Positions 31,426-40,020 of a stretch of DNA of 64,000 nucleotides are shown one piece after another (the first letter of the stretch is position 1; each line of letters begins with the position of its first letter). The stretch is from Enterococcus timonensis (GTDB taxonomy: Bacteria; Bacillota; Bacilli; Lactobacillales; Enterococcaceae). The stretch is from NCBI RefSeq assembly GCF_900104595.1, contig NZ_FNVY01000004.1, positions 682,001 to 746,000 of the forward strand, written 5' to 3'. The notes beneath the pieces were generated by a model. The model was not told the DNA's origin, ran no database searches, and worked only from the letters and a program-made list of their open reading frames with translations. A program made the translations under genes and the position numbers.

Positions 31426-31854
31426 TTAACTTAAAGTAATATTGATTTTTTCCACTGCTTTTAACTTTTCTTTGAGGACGCTGTTTTCTTGTTGTTGTTT
31501 TAAAAATCGGGCACTATTTTTCCGTCCTAACAGACAGTGAAAACTTTTTTCGGCAGTAGAAATAATAAGTAAGCCGTTTTTGGCTACTTGGACTTCTTTG
31601 ATTTCCTTTAGAAAAAAGGTTTTGCGGTTCACTTTTAATAAACTTTTGACAAAAATTTTTTCTTGATCAACCTGAATGACTCGTTGTAGTCCTAACCAGA
31701 CAAAAAACAAGAAGACTGCGGCAATAAATAGTGAGAGCCAATAAATATACGTGTTTTCTAAGGTGACGATGACACCAGTAAAAAATATCACGAAAGTCAT
31801 GGACCAATATATGAGACTCGTCGCCAATTCGGGTTGAAATCGGTATGAATTTAT
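31426..31854 (-). CDS. ebsA: EbsA-like membrane protein
   Basis: From the preferred start at 31854 the protein has 142 residues. Two transmembrane helices lie at about residues 10-55 (LIYWSMTFVIFFTGVIV and WLSLFIAAVFLFFVWLG). A cytoplasmic beta-rich domain, RVIQVDQEKIFVKSLLKVNRK to GLLIISTAEKSFHCLL, resembles a PH-like fold. I associate it with EbsA, named for its link to aggregation-substance binding in E. faecalis, but the molecular role is unknown. The start is odd: AAGGAGGGG stands seven bases before ATA. The only in-frame ATG (31887) has no ribosome-binding site and falls in the likely promoter. It is divergent from an RNase H-like gene, often called ebsB. Confidence 0.65.
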   Translation of the reverse strand: MNSYRFQPELATSLIYWSMTFVIFFTGVIVTLENTYIYWLSLFIAAVFLFFVWLGLQRVIQVDQEKIFVKSLLKVNRKTFFLKEIKEVQVAKNGLLIISTAEKSFHCLLGRKNSARFLKQQQENSVLKEKLKAVEKINITLS

Positions 31855-31928
31855 GACGTATCCCCTCCTTACACATGGTATAATCATAGCATAATTCTGT
31901 TATTTAAAAAAGAAATGTGGTGAAACTT

Positions 31929-32327
31929 ATGTTGAAAATTTATGTCGATGCAGCAACGAAAAATCAATCAGGACCTAGTGCGGCCGGGATTTTTTTTAAG
32001 GCTGAAAAAAAGACCCACACTTATGGCGTAACGCTTGGAGAAATGACCAATCACGAGGCTGAATTTCTGGCGGTAATTCACGGCTTGAAAATTTTACTGG
32101 AACAACATTTAGAAAAAGAAACTATTTTTATGTATAGTGACTCAAAAGTAGTCGTGGAAACGTGGCAAAAAAAAGCCAGCGCCAATCCCTTGTTTCAACC
32201 ACTCTGGCAACGTTTATCCTTTTTACTGGAAAAATTTCCGGATTTTACCCTTACTTGGCAAAGTGATAAAAAAAATGCCGGAGCCCATACAATCGCTCAG
32301 CAAACATTGCGAAAAATGCGCTCTTGA
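31929..32327 (+). CDS. RNase HI-family protein (EbsB-like)
   Basis: A 132-residue single-domain RNase H-fold protein from the ATG at 31929; GTG codons at 31917 and 31920 are alternatives. The first three catalytic acidic residues are present: Asp in IYVDAATK, Glu in NHEAEFLAV and Asp in MYSDSKVV. The fourth, normally Asp in an NxxADxLA motif, is replaced by His (NAGAHTIAQQ), so classical RNA-DNA hybrid cleavage may be reduced or lost. In enterococci this type was called cell-wall enzyme EbsB because of its position beside ebsA; the sequence itself indicates a nucleic-acid enzyme fold. The ribosome-binding site is weak. Confidence 0.75.
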   Translation: MLKIYVDAATKNQSGPSAAGIFFKAEKKTHTYGVTLGEMTNHEAEFLAVIHGLKILLEQHLEKETIFMYSDSKVVVETWQKKASANPLFQPLWQRLSFLLEKFPDFTLTWQSDKKNAGAHTIAQQTLRKMRS

Positions 32328-32371
32328 AATTGCTAAGAATCATGCACATTTTATTAAATTTTCATTACAAC

Positions 32372-32400
32372 TTGACAAGAATTTTTAAAGTTGCTATCTT
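32372..32400 (+). promoter_or_regulatory. Promoter of sstT
   Basis: A perfect TTGACA (32372-32377), a 17-base spacer and TATCTT (32395-32400), 46 bases before the sstT start codon. Confidence 0.75.
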
Positions 32401-32445
32401 TAGGCAATCCATCTTTTAAAACCTAGTGATGAAAGGAGTTTTCAT

Positions 32446-33705
32446 ATGAAAAGATTTTGGAATATTTGGCAAAAAATTAGTTTAATTCAAAAAATTTTAG
32501 TAGGTATTGTAATTGGTATTATTTTAGGACTAACCGTTCCTAATTGGGCTTTTATTGGTGTCTTGGGCGATTTATTTGTTGGTTCGCTGAAGGCGATTGC
32601 CCCCTTATTGGTCTTTTTTATTATTTTAACCTCTTTAGCCAAGCATGAAAAAGGAAGCAAAACGCATCTCACCTCAATTGTAGTTTTATATTTAATGGCT
32701 ACGTTTGTGGCAGCGGTGGCGGCAGTCGGAGCCTTTTATTTATTCCCAGTGGCCATTGTCTTACCCCGAGTCGGCGAAATCGCCCAAAGCGCCCCGCAAG
32801 ATATCGGCACCGTGCTTAAAGAAATTTTGCTAAATGGAATTGCCAATCCGATTGAAGCTTTGGCAAATGGAAATTATTTAGCGCTACTTTTTTGGGGTGC
32901 TTTATTAGGATTGGCTTTGCGAAGTTTTTCAACCACGACAAAAAATGTTTTAGAAGATATTTCTGGCGCCATTTCTTCAGTGATTCAATTGCTTATTCAA
33001 TTGGCACCCATTGGAATTATCGGATTAGTTTATAACTCAATTGTCGCCACCGGACTTTCTGGCATGTTAGAATATGGAAAATTAATTCTTCTAGTAGTAG
33101 GCACGATGTTTTTTGTTTCTTTTGTTGTTTATCCATTGATGGTCTTTTTTATGATCAAAGAAAATCCTTATCCACTAACTTTTTATTGTTTCAAAGAAAG
33201 TGGCATCCCCGCCTTTTTCACCCGCAGTTCGGCCGTCAATATTCCCATTAATATGCGTTTAGCTGAAAAATTAGGACTCAATGAAAAAACGTATGCCCTC
33301 TCCATTCCTTTGGGAGCGGCAGCTAATTCTGGTGGCGCGGCAATTACGATTTCCATTATGACTTTAGCCGCTTGTTATACTTTAGGCATTGAAACGAGTT
33401 TTCCTTTAGCATTATTATTATGTTTCCTCACCGCTATTGCTTCGACGGGCGCTTCCGGGATTGCTGGTGGATCGCTACTTTTGATTCCGTTAGCTTGTAG
33501 TTTATTTGGAATTAGTAATGATATTGCCATGCAAGTTGTGGGCGTTGGTTTTATTATTGGCGTCATTCAAGATTCAGTTGAAACGGCTGTTAATTCTGCT
33601 TCTGATTTATTATTTACCGCTACAGCCGAATTCCATGACTTGAAAAAAGTTGGCGAAAAAATTTCCGTTAAAGATTATGTAAAACGTGCTCAATTAAACG
33701 ATTAA
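32446..33705 (+). CDS. sstT: Sodium-dependent serine/threonine symporter SstT
   Basis: A 419-residue integral membrane protein of the dicarboxylate/amino acid:cation symporter (DAACS) family, with about eight or nine hydrophobic segments and re-entrant loops. Diagnostic motifs include FFTRSSAVNIPINM (the serine-rich hairpin), PLGAAANSGGAAITISIM and TGASGIAGGSLLLIPL. The sequence fits SstT better than glutamate carriers, because the Arg that binds the acidic side chain in glutamate carriers is not apparent in the last helices (IGVIQDSVETAVNSASD). It imports serine and threonine with sodium. It is a single-gene unit with promoter and terminator. Confidence 0.92.
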   Translation: MKRFWNIWQKISLIQKILVGIVIGIILGLTVPNWAFIGVLGDLFVGSLKAIAPLLVFFIILTSLAKHEKGSKTHLTSIVVLYLMATFVAAVAAVGAFYLFPVAIVLPRVGEIAQSAPQDIGTVLKEILLNGIANPIEALANGNYLALLFWGALLGLALRSFSTTTKNVLEDISGAISSVIQLLIQLAPIGIIGLVYNSIVATGLSGMLEYGKLILLVVGTMFFVSFVVYPLMVFFMIKENPYPLTFYCFKESGIPAFFTRSSAVNIPINMRLAEKLGLNEKTYALSIPLGAAANSGGAAITISIMTLAACYTLGIETSFPLALLLCFLTAIASTGASGIAGGSLLLIPLACSLFGISNDIAMQVVGVGFIIGVIQDSVETAVNSASDLLFTATAEFHDLKKVGEKISVKDYVKRAQLND

Positions 33706-33753
33706 AAAAAGAGCCGCCTCAAAAATTATTTTTTTGAGGCAACTCTTTTTTTA
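33706..33753. terminator. Bidirectional terminator between sstT and the MATE gene
   Basis: AAAGAG-GCCTCAAAAA and TTTTTGAGGC-CTCTTT form a long stem with A and T tracts on both sides. It serves convergent genes. Confidence 0.85.
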
Positions 33754-35115
33754 TTGAACATTTATTTCGGGGCGATTTTGCTCTTCAGCTAAAATATTTA
33801 ATTGTCGGACTGCTTTGACATATGATGGAATTAAAACTAAAAGTGAACCTAACCAAGCAAGTGGATTGGCACTAGCGGCTCCCGGATAGCCAAATGCTTG
33901 CGCTAGGAAAATCGCCGCTAAGGTTCGCATTAAAAGTTCAGCGATCCCAGCGAGTGTCGGGATCATTCCTTTGCCTAAACCTTGCAACGTGTAGCGAATA
34001 ATAAATAAAACCGCCAAAAGTAAATACATGGAGCCATTAATAATGAAATAAGTTCTAGATAAATGTAAAATTTCTGGATTTGGCACTTTTAAAAACAAGC
34101 TTACTAACTGATTGGCAAAAATAATAATTAAAGCCCCGGCCACAATGGAAAAAGCGCCTGACATAATTAAACATTCTTTCACCCCTTGAATAATTCGGCG
34201 ATATTTTTTAGCGCCAAGATTTTGCGCGGTGAAAGTCGCCATAGCAATCCCAAATGAAGCCATGGGTTGGGTGGCAAATTGGTCAATTCGCCCGGCAGCA
34301 GTATTAGCGGCCACCACTTGTGTCCCTAAATTATTCAATGCCGTTTGTAGCGCAATGGAACCAATGGCAATAATTGACGATTGAAACGCCATCGGAAATC
34401 CCACCGCTAAATGAGCTTGCCATTCTTTTTTGACCAATGTAAAATCTTTTTTCCGAACGTGGAGTAAAGGTACTTTTTTATAAATATAATACGCACAACA
34501 CAGACTAGCGACGATTTGGGCGGTGACAGTAGCTACTCCAGCACCAGCCACCCCCATTTGAAATTGGGTAATTAACACGAGATCCAAAACAATATTTACA
34601 ACAGAAGCAATTACTAGAAAAAAGAGCGGCGTTCGAGAATCCCCCAGTGCCCGCAACATATTGGACAATAAATTAAAAGTAATCGAAGCCGGAATTCCCA
34701 TAAAAATGATTTTAATAAATTGCTCGGCTTGATTAATAATATCTGTCGGCGTTTGCATTAGTTCCAAAATTTGCCGGACAAAAAGTACTGAAAAAATAGT
34801 CAGCACAATAGCTACAATTCCGGAAATAATAATACTAGTGGCAAAACTTTTCCGGACACCGCGACTATCTTTTGCCCCAAATCGCTGGGCGGTAATAATG
34901 GAAAGTCCGGCGGTTAATCCTTGGGCAAAACCAATAATTAAAAAATTTATGGAACCGGTGGAACCCACGGCCGCTAGCGCATTTTCTCCTAACGTCCGCC
35001 CGACGATGAGTGTGTCGGCGATATTGTAGAATTGCTGAAACAAATTTCCAATAAATAATGGAATGGTAAAAGCGAAAATTAATTTATACGGGCGTCCTTG
35101 CGTCATATCTTGCAT
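33751..35115 (-). CDS. MATE-family multidrug/sodium antiporter
   Basis: A 454-residue polytopic membrane protein with twelve predicted helices in two six-helix bundles. The start MTQGRPYKLIFAFTIPLFIGNLFQQFYNIADTLIVGR, ITAQRFGAKD and the second-half FTAQNLGAKKYRR repeat are typical of the NorM/DinF-type branch common in Firmicutes. Such proteins export cationic drugs or metabolites in exchange for sodium or protons. The substrate cannot be predicted. It is a single gene, convergent with sstT and divergent from the MoxR operon. Confidence 0.88.
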   Translation of the reverse strand: MQDMTQGRPYKLIFAFTIPLFIGNLFQQFYNIADTLIVGRTLGENALAAVGSTGSINFLIIGFAQGLTAGLSIITAQRFGAKDSRGVRKSFATSIIISGIVAIVLTIFSVLFVRQILELMQTPTDIINQAEQFIKIIFMGIPASITFNLLSNMLRALGDSRTPLFFLVIASVVNIVLDLVLITQFQMGVAGAGVATVTAQIVASLCCAYYIYKKVPLLHVRKKDFTLVKKEWQAHLAVGFPMAFQSSIIAIGSIALQTALNNLGTQVVAANTAAGRIDQFATQPMASFGIAMATFTAQNLGAKKYRRIIQGVKECLIMSGAFSIVAGALIIIFANQLVSLFLKVPNPEILHLSRTYFIINGSMYLLLAVLFIIRYTLQGLGKGMIPTLAGIAELLMRTLAAIFLAQAFGYPGAASANPLAWLGSLLVLIPSYVKAVRQLNILAEEQNRPEINVQ

Positions 35116-35212
35116 TTTTCTATCCTCACAATTTTTTATTCTCTAGTTATCATAGTGATTTCAACTGCAAAATGCAATCGGTTCAGCAAAAAAATTTTTT
35201 AAGGGTTCGACC

Positions 35213-35241
35213 TTGTCACTTATCTTAAAATCTTATAAAAT
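35213..35241 (+). promoter_or_regulatory. Promoter of the MoxR-DUF58-transglutaminase operon
   Basis: TTGTCA (35213-35218), a 17-base spacer and TAAAAT (35236-35241), about 50 bases before the moxR start codon. Confidence 0.65.
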
Positions 35242-35291
35242 AGAAACCAATTACATGAGAATTATCTCATAAAATTACGGAGGAAAATGGA

Positions 35292-36230
35292 ATGGATGAA
35301 TTACTAGCCTATAAAAAAATACAACAGCTGAAAAATCAATTAGCGCAAGTTATTTTAGGGAAAGAAGAGGTGCTGACTTTAACCATCACGGCTTTAATTG
35401 CCGATGGACATTTATTATTTGAAGATGTTCCGGGCGTTGGAAAAACGACTTTAATTAAAGCGCTGGCCCAAAGTATTGGCGGAGAATTTTCCCGGATTCA
35501 ATTTACACCTGACCTATTACCTGCCGATATTTTAGGCACGACGATTTTTAATAGCCAAAAACAAGATTTTGAATTCAAACCAGGCCCTGTGTTTACTACC
35601 GTTCTTTTGGCTGATGAAATTAATCGCGCCACGCCCCGCGCTCAAGCCGCCCTTTTAGAAGTTATGAATGAAAAACAAGTGACCCTCGATGGCACAACTT
35701 ATCCTTTAGCGGAAAATTTTTTCGTTTTGGCCACGCAAAATCCTTTAGAATATGAAGGAACTTATCCTTTACCCGAAGCCCAATTGGATCGCTTTTTATT
35801 TCGTTTGAATATTGGTTATCCCGATGCTGAAAGTGAGCTTGCATTACTGAAAAATCAAGGCCCGTTACGCATTGGCAAAACATTAGCGCCGGTCATTTCC
35901 TTAGATGAATTATCAGAAATAAAAAAATTAGTCCAACAAGTTAACATGGACGATTCTTTATATGCGTACGGCTTAGCTTTAGTCAAAGCCACCCGCAATC
36001 ATCCGGAGATTTTTTTAGGCGTTTCACCGCGGGGAGCGATGGCATTTATTCAAGGCGCGAAAGCTTATGCCGTCGTTTCTGGGCGAAATTATTGCCTCCC
36101 CGATGATTTAAAAGCTGTATTTTTACCGGCCTGCGCCCATCGAATTTATTTAAATGCTGGCGATTTTTTACGGGAGAAAAATGAAGCTGTCTTAGCTGAA
36201 ATCTTAAATAAAACCGCCGTCCCTCGCTGA
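35292..36230 (+). CDS. MoxR-family AAA ATPase
   Basis: A 312-residue AAA+ protein of the MoxR class. Walker A is FEDVPGVGKTTLIKAL, Walker B is TVLLADEINRATPRAQAALLEVMNE, sensor 1 is FFVLATQNPLEYEGTYPLPEAQLDRF and the lid holds GVSPRGAMAFIQGAKA. MoxR proteins act as chaperone-like ATPases that help assemble partner complexes, often with DUF58 and VWA-domain proteins. The two genes downstream are a DUF58 protein and a membrane transglutaminase, the standard three-gene unit of Firmicutes and Actinobacteria. GGAGG lies eight bases before the ATG. Confidence 0.93.
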   Translation: MDELLAYKKIQQLKNQLAQVILGKEEVLTLTITALIADGHLLFEDVPGVGKTTLIKALAQSIGGEFSRIQFTPDLLPADILGTTIFNSQKQDFEFKPGPVFTTVLLADEINRATPRAQAALLEVMNEKQVTLDGTTYPLAENFFVLATQNPLEYEGTYPLPEAQLDRFLFRLNIGYPDAESELALLKNQGPLRIGKTLAPVISLDELSEIKKLVQQVNMDDSLYAYGLALVKATRNHPEIFLGVSPRGAMAFIQGAKAYAVVSGRNYCLPDDLKAVFLPACAHRIYLNAGDFLREKNEAVLAEILNKTAVPR

Positions 36231-36253
36231 ACAGAAAAAGATAAGGAGATTTG

Positions 36254-37321
36254 ATGCATAAATTAAAAATAATAATTAAATGGCTGGCAGTTTCCATTGT
36301 TTTTTTCGGCAGTTTTTTATACGCCGCTGTTTTTAATACGAATAGTGGCTGGTTTATTTGGTATCTCAGCGTGCTGACTCTTTTATTTTTGCTTTTTCTC
36401 GCTCTTTTGCCGTTAAGACGGATTCAAGCAAATATTATTGGCCAAGCAGTTTTTAATCGTCAAACGAAGGAAAAATTATTGGTTCAATTGAAGAGTCCGC
36501 CCTTTTTTATTTATCCTTTAATTGAAATATCTTTGTTAACCAATCACCGCAGCACTCCTCGTTTTAGTCTTTGGCGGGCTAAAAAAGTTTATTTCGACCT
36601 TACTGATTTACCACGGGGTGTCTATTCTCAGCCTATTTTAAAGGTCACCAGTTATGATTTTTTAGGTCTTTTCAATAAAAAAAAGCAAATTCGTCTTTTA
36701 GATCAACTAATTATTTTACCGAATGAAAATATAAAATTAGCCCAACTGTTAGAGCAACAACTTTTTTTCAAAAATGTTGCTGTACAGGCCCGTGGCGATA
36801 AAAGTTTTGATTTGAAAAATGTGCGGGCTTATGAGTCGCGGGATCCATTACATGAGATTGATTGGAAAATGTCGGCCCACCAACAAGAACTTGTCGTTAA
36901 AGTTTTTGAAAATGAACCAAAAAAAGAAATCACCATTCTTTTAGTAGCTAAAGAAAGTCCCAACTTTGAGCATTTATTGAGCGGTTATTTTAGTTTGCAT
37001 CAGCGATTACAACATAGCTTTCAACGACTGAATCAACCAAAACAATTTATAATTGCTGGAAATACAATTCGTTCTGCTGTAAAGATCCCTGATGAAATAT
37101 TCGCTAATATTTTAGCGACTGAAAATCCTAATTTGCCAACTATATCCGGTCAACAGGTCTATATTTTTGTTGAAAAAAAAGCATTTTTAGAAGAAACTTG
37201 GCTGAAGGTCCTGCAAAAAAATAATCAAGTGACGCTAATTACCTTAGATAAATCCCAATGGTCAATGACGATAAATCAGCGGGTGACGACGATAAATTCG
37301 GGGGTGCTTACTAATGACTAA
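36254..37321 (+). CDS. DUF58-domain membrane protein
   Basis: A 355-residue protein with two N-terminal transmembrane helices (WLAVSIVFFGSFLYAAVF and WYLSVLTLLFLLFLALLPL) and a DUF58 domain. The family hallmark is near residues 195-215, where LKNVRAYESRDPLHEIDWKMSAHQQELVVK is close to the consensus [VR]xYxxGDxxRxIxWxxSA; here Ser-Arg-Asp-Pro replaces the Gly-Asp. The start is the ATG at 36254, five bases after AAGGAGAT; a TTG precedes it. It works with the MoxR ATPase and the transglutaminase in an envelope-associated process that remains undefined. It overlaps the next gene by eight bases. Confidence 0.88.
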   Translation: MHKLKIIIKWLAVSIVFFGSFLYAAVFNTNSGWFIWYLSVLTLLFLLFLALLPLRRIQANIIGQAVFNRQTKEKLLVQLKSPPFFIYPLIEISLLTNHRSTPRFSLWRAKKVYFDLTDLPRGVYSQPILKVTSYDFLGLFNKKKQIRLLDQLIILPNENIKLAQLLEQQLFFKNVAVQARGDKSFDLKNVRAYESRDPLHEIDWKMSAHQQELVVKVFENEPKKEITILLVAKESPNFEHLLSGYFSLHQRLQHSFQRLNQPKQFIIAGNTIRSAVKIPDEIFANILATENPNLPTISGQQVYIFVEKKAFLEETWLKVLQKNNQVTLITLDKSQWSMTINQRVTTINSGVLTND

Positions 37322-39512
37322 AAAAAGAATCACCCAAGAAAAAATTCAAAATATATTAGCCACCCTCTTCTTATTTTTAGCGTTGAATATTTTTGTAGAT
37401 CCCCTATTTCAAGCTAGTAAAATCACTGGTGCAAATTATTTTCGTTGGTATTTATTAGCGGTATGCCTACTCGCTCTATTTACGCGCTTTGTTTTTTTAC
37501 AAGTATTTTTGAGTGTTGTATTTGGCAGTCTGATGCTCGGTTTAATTTTTGACCTTCAAGATTATGTTGAATTTTTCCGGCAATTTTTGCCGCAACTAGT
37601 CAGACAACTTCAAGCTTTTTTTAATGGAACTGCCCAACAACTCCCAGCCTCTTTTAGTGTTGTTATTTTAATGATTTTATTTTTAGTCCTGATTTTTACT
37701 TTTGTCAAAGAGCGTTATTTTTGGCCCGTCATCGTACTAGCCGTTGGTCTCTTATTTTTCTTTGAAACATTTGCCAATCAAGAAATTAGCAATCGCTTGC
37801 TTTTATTTTTAATTTTTTCATTGGCCGCGGGATTTTTTCAAAAAAATCGTCGTTTCAAAGGACTGCCGATTTTACTTTTTATTATCTTGTCATTTGGAAT
37901 TTTAGCTGTCGCCAATCTTATTCAAAGTCCAACTCAGCCACTAACCCAACAGCTGATTGAAAAAACGGCTCGTATTAGAGATTATTTTAATCAGCAAGGT
38001 CTGTATGCTCGTCTTGATGAGTTGCAAGGCAATCAGACGGCCGCACGCCAAGGATTTTCTGAAGATGATCAAAAGTTAGGCGGTCCTTTACTAGCGAATA
38101 ATGAAATTGTTTTTGAAGTAGAAGAAGCCCAAGATCATTATTGGCGCGTCGATGCCAAAAAAATTTACACCGGTGAAGGTTGGGCGGATAATGAGTTGCA
38201 AGATGCCCGCAACTTATCGTTTTTTACTAATGATTTTCAAACCGAAATGTCAGCGGATGCTATTGAAAATAGCCAAGAAGTGACTATAACTTTTCCAAAA
38301 GAACCAGCATATTTACCTTTACCATATGGGACAATCGATTTTTCTGCCACGACACCGCCTGTCAATGACCAGCGAGTGATTTATAATTTGGAGGCGCAGC
38401 GATATTATTTATATCAATATCCTGCCCAAAGCAGTTTTACTTATACTTACGTGCCGGCTGATTTTTCTCCTGAAATTTTGGAAACTATTACGAAAGAAAG
38501 CTCTTCGATAGAATTACGCTTAGCAAGTGATTTTAATCAGGAATTTACAGCGCTACCGGAAATTCCCCAGCGCGTCACGGATCTGGCACAAGAAATAACC
38601 ACAGTAGCTCCTAGTTATTACCAACAAGTTTTGGCAGTGGAAAATTATTTGAAAAATGAAGCACCCTTACGCTACTCCAAAATAGATGCCGAAATCTTGC
38701 CTGCTGGCGCTGATTATGTGGATTTTTTCTTATTTGATAGTCAAGTCGGTTATTGTGATAATTTTTCTACTAGTATGGTGGTTTTGTTGCGGACACTGGA
38801 AATTCCCGCACGTTTTGTGAAAGGTTTTTCTGGCGGTTTATTAATTGGTCAAAGTGAAAATGGAGTCAATCAATATCGAGTCACTAATAATCAAGCCCAC
38901 TCTTGGGTGGAAGTTTATTTTGAAGGTATGGGCTGGGTTCCTTTTGAGCCGACGAAAACATTTACCGGCCAACAAGCTTTGGAAGAAAGTCCGGAAAGTT
39001 TACCTGAGGACGCTGTTACTCCAAATGAAAATTCCGCTGAATCTCCTACTCAAAGTCAAAGCATGCCGCAAGAGACGGAAGCTGAAATTCCATCAGAAAA
39101 TTCTTCCTCAGAAAATAATGCAGCACCTTTACCAACAATTTCTTGGACTCGAGTTGCTTGGATTATTTTAACGGTCGTCCTTGTTACTTGTGGTGTAATT
39201 CTTTATGTTGGGCGCTATCGCTTAGAAATTTTTTGGTTTTCATTAAATTATCACGATGATCAAACGGCATTTTTAAAAGTTGTCCAAAAGTTACAAAAAA
39301 AATATCCGACAAGTTCGGCGGTTACTTTACGGGAATATGAAGCAATTTTACAAAAAGAAAATCCTGGTCTTGCTGAAAAATTTGAGAAGCTCCAACGACT
39401 TTACGAAGGCCAACGCTATGGGCAACAAGAAATTTCCCATGAAGACTTTAAGGGTCATTTAATAGCCTTTTTAAAAGAGCTCCAACAAATGTCCAACAAA
39501 AAAATCTCCTAA
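37314..39512 (+). CDS. Membrane transglutaminase-like protein (TgpA-type)
   Basis: A 732-residue protein. Six N-terminal transmembrane helices (residues 15-200) are followed by an extracellular domain of about 400 residues with a transglutaminase-like core, then another helix near residues 615-635 and a cytoplasmic DUF4129-like tail. The papain-like triad is readable: Cys in DSQVGYCDNFSTSMVVLLR, His in NNQAHSWVEVYF, and the acidic residue of GWVPFEPT, where Glu is at the usual Asp position. An acidic Ser/Glu/Pro-rich linker (about residues 560-605) links the core to the last helix. It may cross-link or hydrolyse wall-associated protein; the target is unknown. Confidence 0.88.
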   Translation: MTKKRITQEKIQNILATLFLFLALNIFVDPLFQASKITGANYFRWYLLAVCLLALFTRFVFLQVFLSVVFGSLMLGLIFDLQDYVEFFRQFLPQLVRQLQAFFNGTAQQLPASFSVVILMILFLVLIFTFVKERYFWPVIVLAVGLLFFFETFANQEISNRLLLFLIFSLAAGFFQKNRRFKGLPILLFIILSFGILAVANLIQSPTQPLTQQLIEKTARIRDYFNQQGLYARLDELQGNQTAARQGFSEDDQKLGGPLLANNEIVFEVEEAQDHYWRVDAKKIYTGEGWADNELQDARNLSFFTNDFQTEMSADAIENSQEVTITFPKEPAYLPLPYGTIDFSATTPPVNDQRVIYNLEAQRYYLYQYPAQSSFTYTYVPADFSPEILETITKESSSIELRLASDFNQEFTALPEIPQRVTDLAQEITTVAPSYYQQVLAVENYLKNEAPLRYSKIDAEILPAGADYVDFFLFDSQVGYCDNFSTSMVVLLRTLEIPARFVKGFSGGLLIGQSENGVNQYRVTNNQAHSWVEVYFEGMGWVPFEPTKTFTGQQALEESPESLPEDAVTPNENSAESPTQSQSMPQETEAEIPSENSSSENNAAPLPTISWTRVAWIILTVVLVTCGVILYVGRYRLEIFWFSLNYHDDQTAFLKVVQKLQKKYPTSSAVTLREYEAILQKENPGLAEKFEKLQRLYEGQRYGQQEISHEDFKGHLIAFLKELQQMSNKKIS

Positions 39513-39536
39513 TGATTTAGGAGATTTTTTTTTGAT
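39503..39536. terminator. Bidirectional terminator between the transglutaminase gene and folA
   Basis: AAATCTCCTAA, TGA, TTTAGGAGATTT, then more T residues. The arms overlap the 3' ends of both convergent genes. Confidence 0.85.
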
Positions 39537-40002
39537 AGGTGAAAAAAGTGCCAGTAATTTTTGATTTTTCATCGGAAAACTTTTCTTCAGTTATTTTCTC
39601 GAATTTTTCAAAGGAAACTTCCGGAAAAAACGTATCTCCCACAAATGTTTCGTGAAAAATTGTCAGCTCTAAAAGATCAGCTTCAGGCAAAAATAATTGA
39701 TAAATTTCTCGCCCACCACAAATATAAATATCTTGTGTTTTGGCTAGCTCTAGGACCTCTTCTTTCGTATGAACAACCACGACACCATCAGAGTGATAAT
39801 CACGATTACGAGTGAAAATAATTGTCTGACGCCCCGGCAGCAACCGTTGCTTCATGCCGTCAAAGGTTTTGCGACCAAATAAAATTGTATGGTCCATGGT
39901 TTTTTCTTTAAAATGTTTAAAGTCAGTTGGCACATGCCAGGGCAATGTATTATTAAGGCCAATCACGCCATTTTCATCTTGGGCCCAAATCAGAATTAAC
40001 AT
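39517..40002 (-). CDS. folA: Dihydrofolate reductase
   Basis: Reduces dihydrofolate to tetrahydrofolate with NADPH. The 161-residue protein has IWAQDENGVIGLNNTLPWHVPTDFKHFKEKT, with the substrate-binding Asp in PTDFKHF. It also has TILFGRKTFDGM and IYICGGREIYQLFLP, all normal for chromosomal enzymes. It lies 18 bases downstream of thyA, so the dTMP synthase that produces dihydrofolate and the reductase that recycles it are co-expressed. This is the trimethoprim target; no known resistance change can be judged without an alignment. Confidence 0.96.
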   Translation of the reverse strand: MLILIWAQDENGVIGLNNTLPWHVPTDFKHFKEKTMDHTILFGRKTFDGMKQRLLPGRQTIIFTRNRDYHSDGVVVVHTKEEVLELAKTQDIYICGGREIYQLFLPEADLLELTIFHETFVGDTFFPEVSFEKFEKITEEKFSDEKSKITGTFFTYQKKIS

Positions 40003-40020
40003 TCTCCACCTCGCTTGTCT

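Noticed and set aside
31667-31876. The ATG-initiated alternative frame at the ebsA start
   Set aside because: The ATG lies ahead of the ribosome-binding site and the product has no family resemblance, while the other frame encodes the conserved EbsA-like protein.
38845-39171. A second frame inside the transglutaminase gene
   Set aside because: It is an overlapping shadow in a Lys-rich reading of the low-complexity linker; the main frame has all the conserved motifs.
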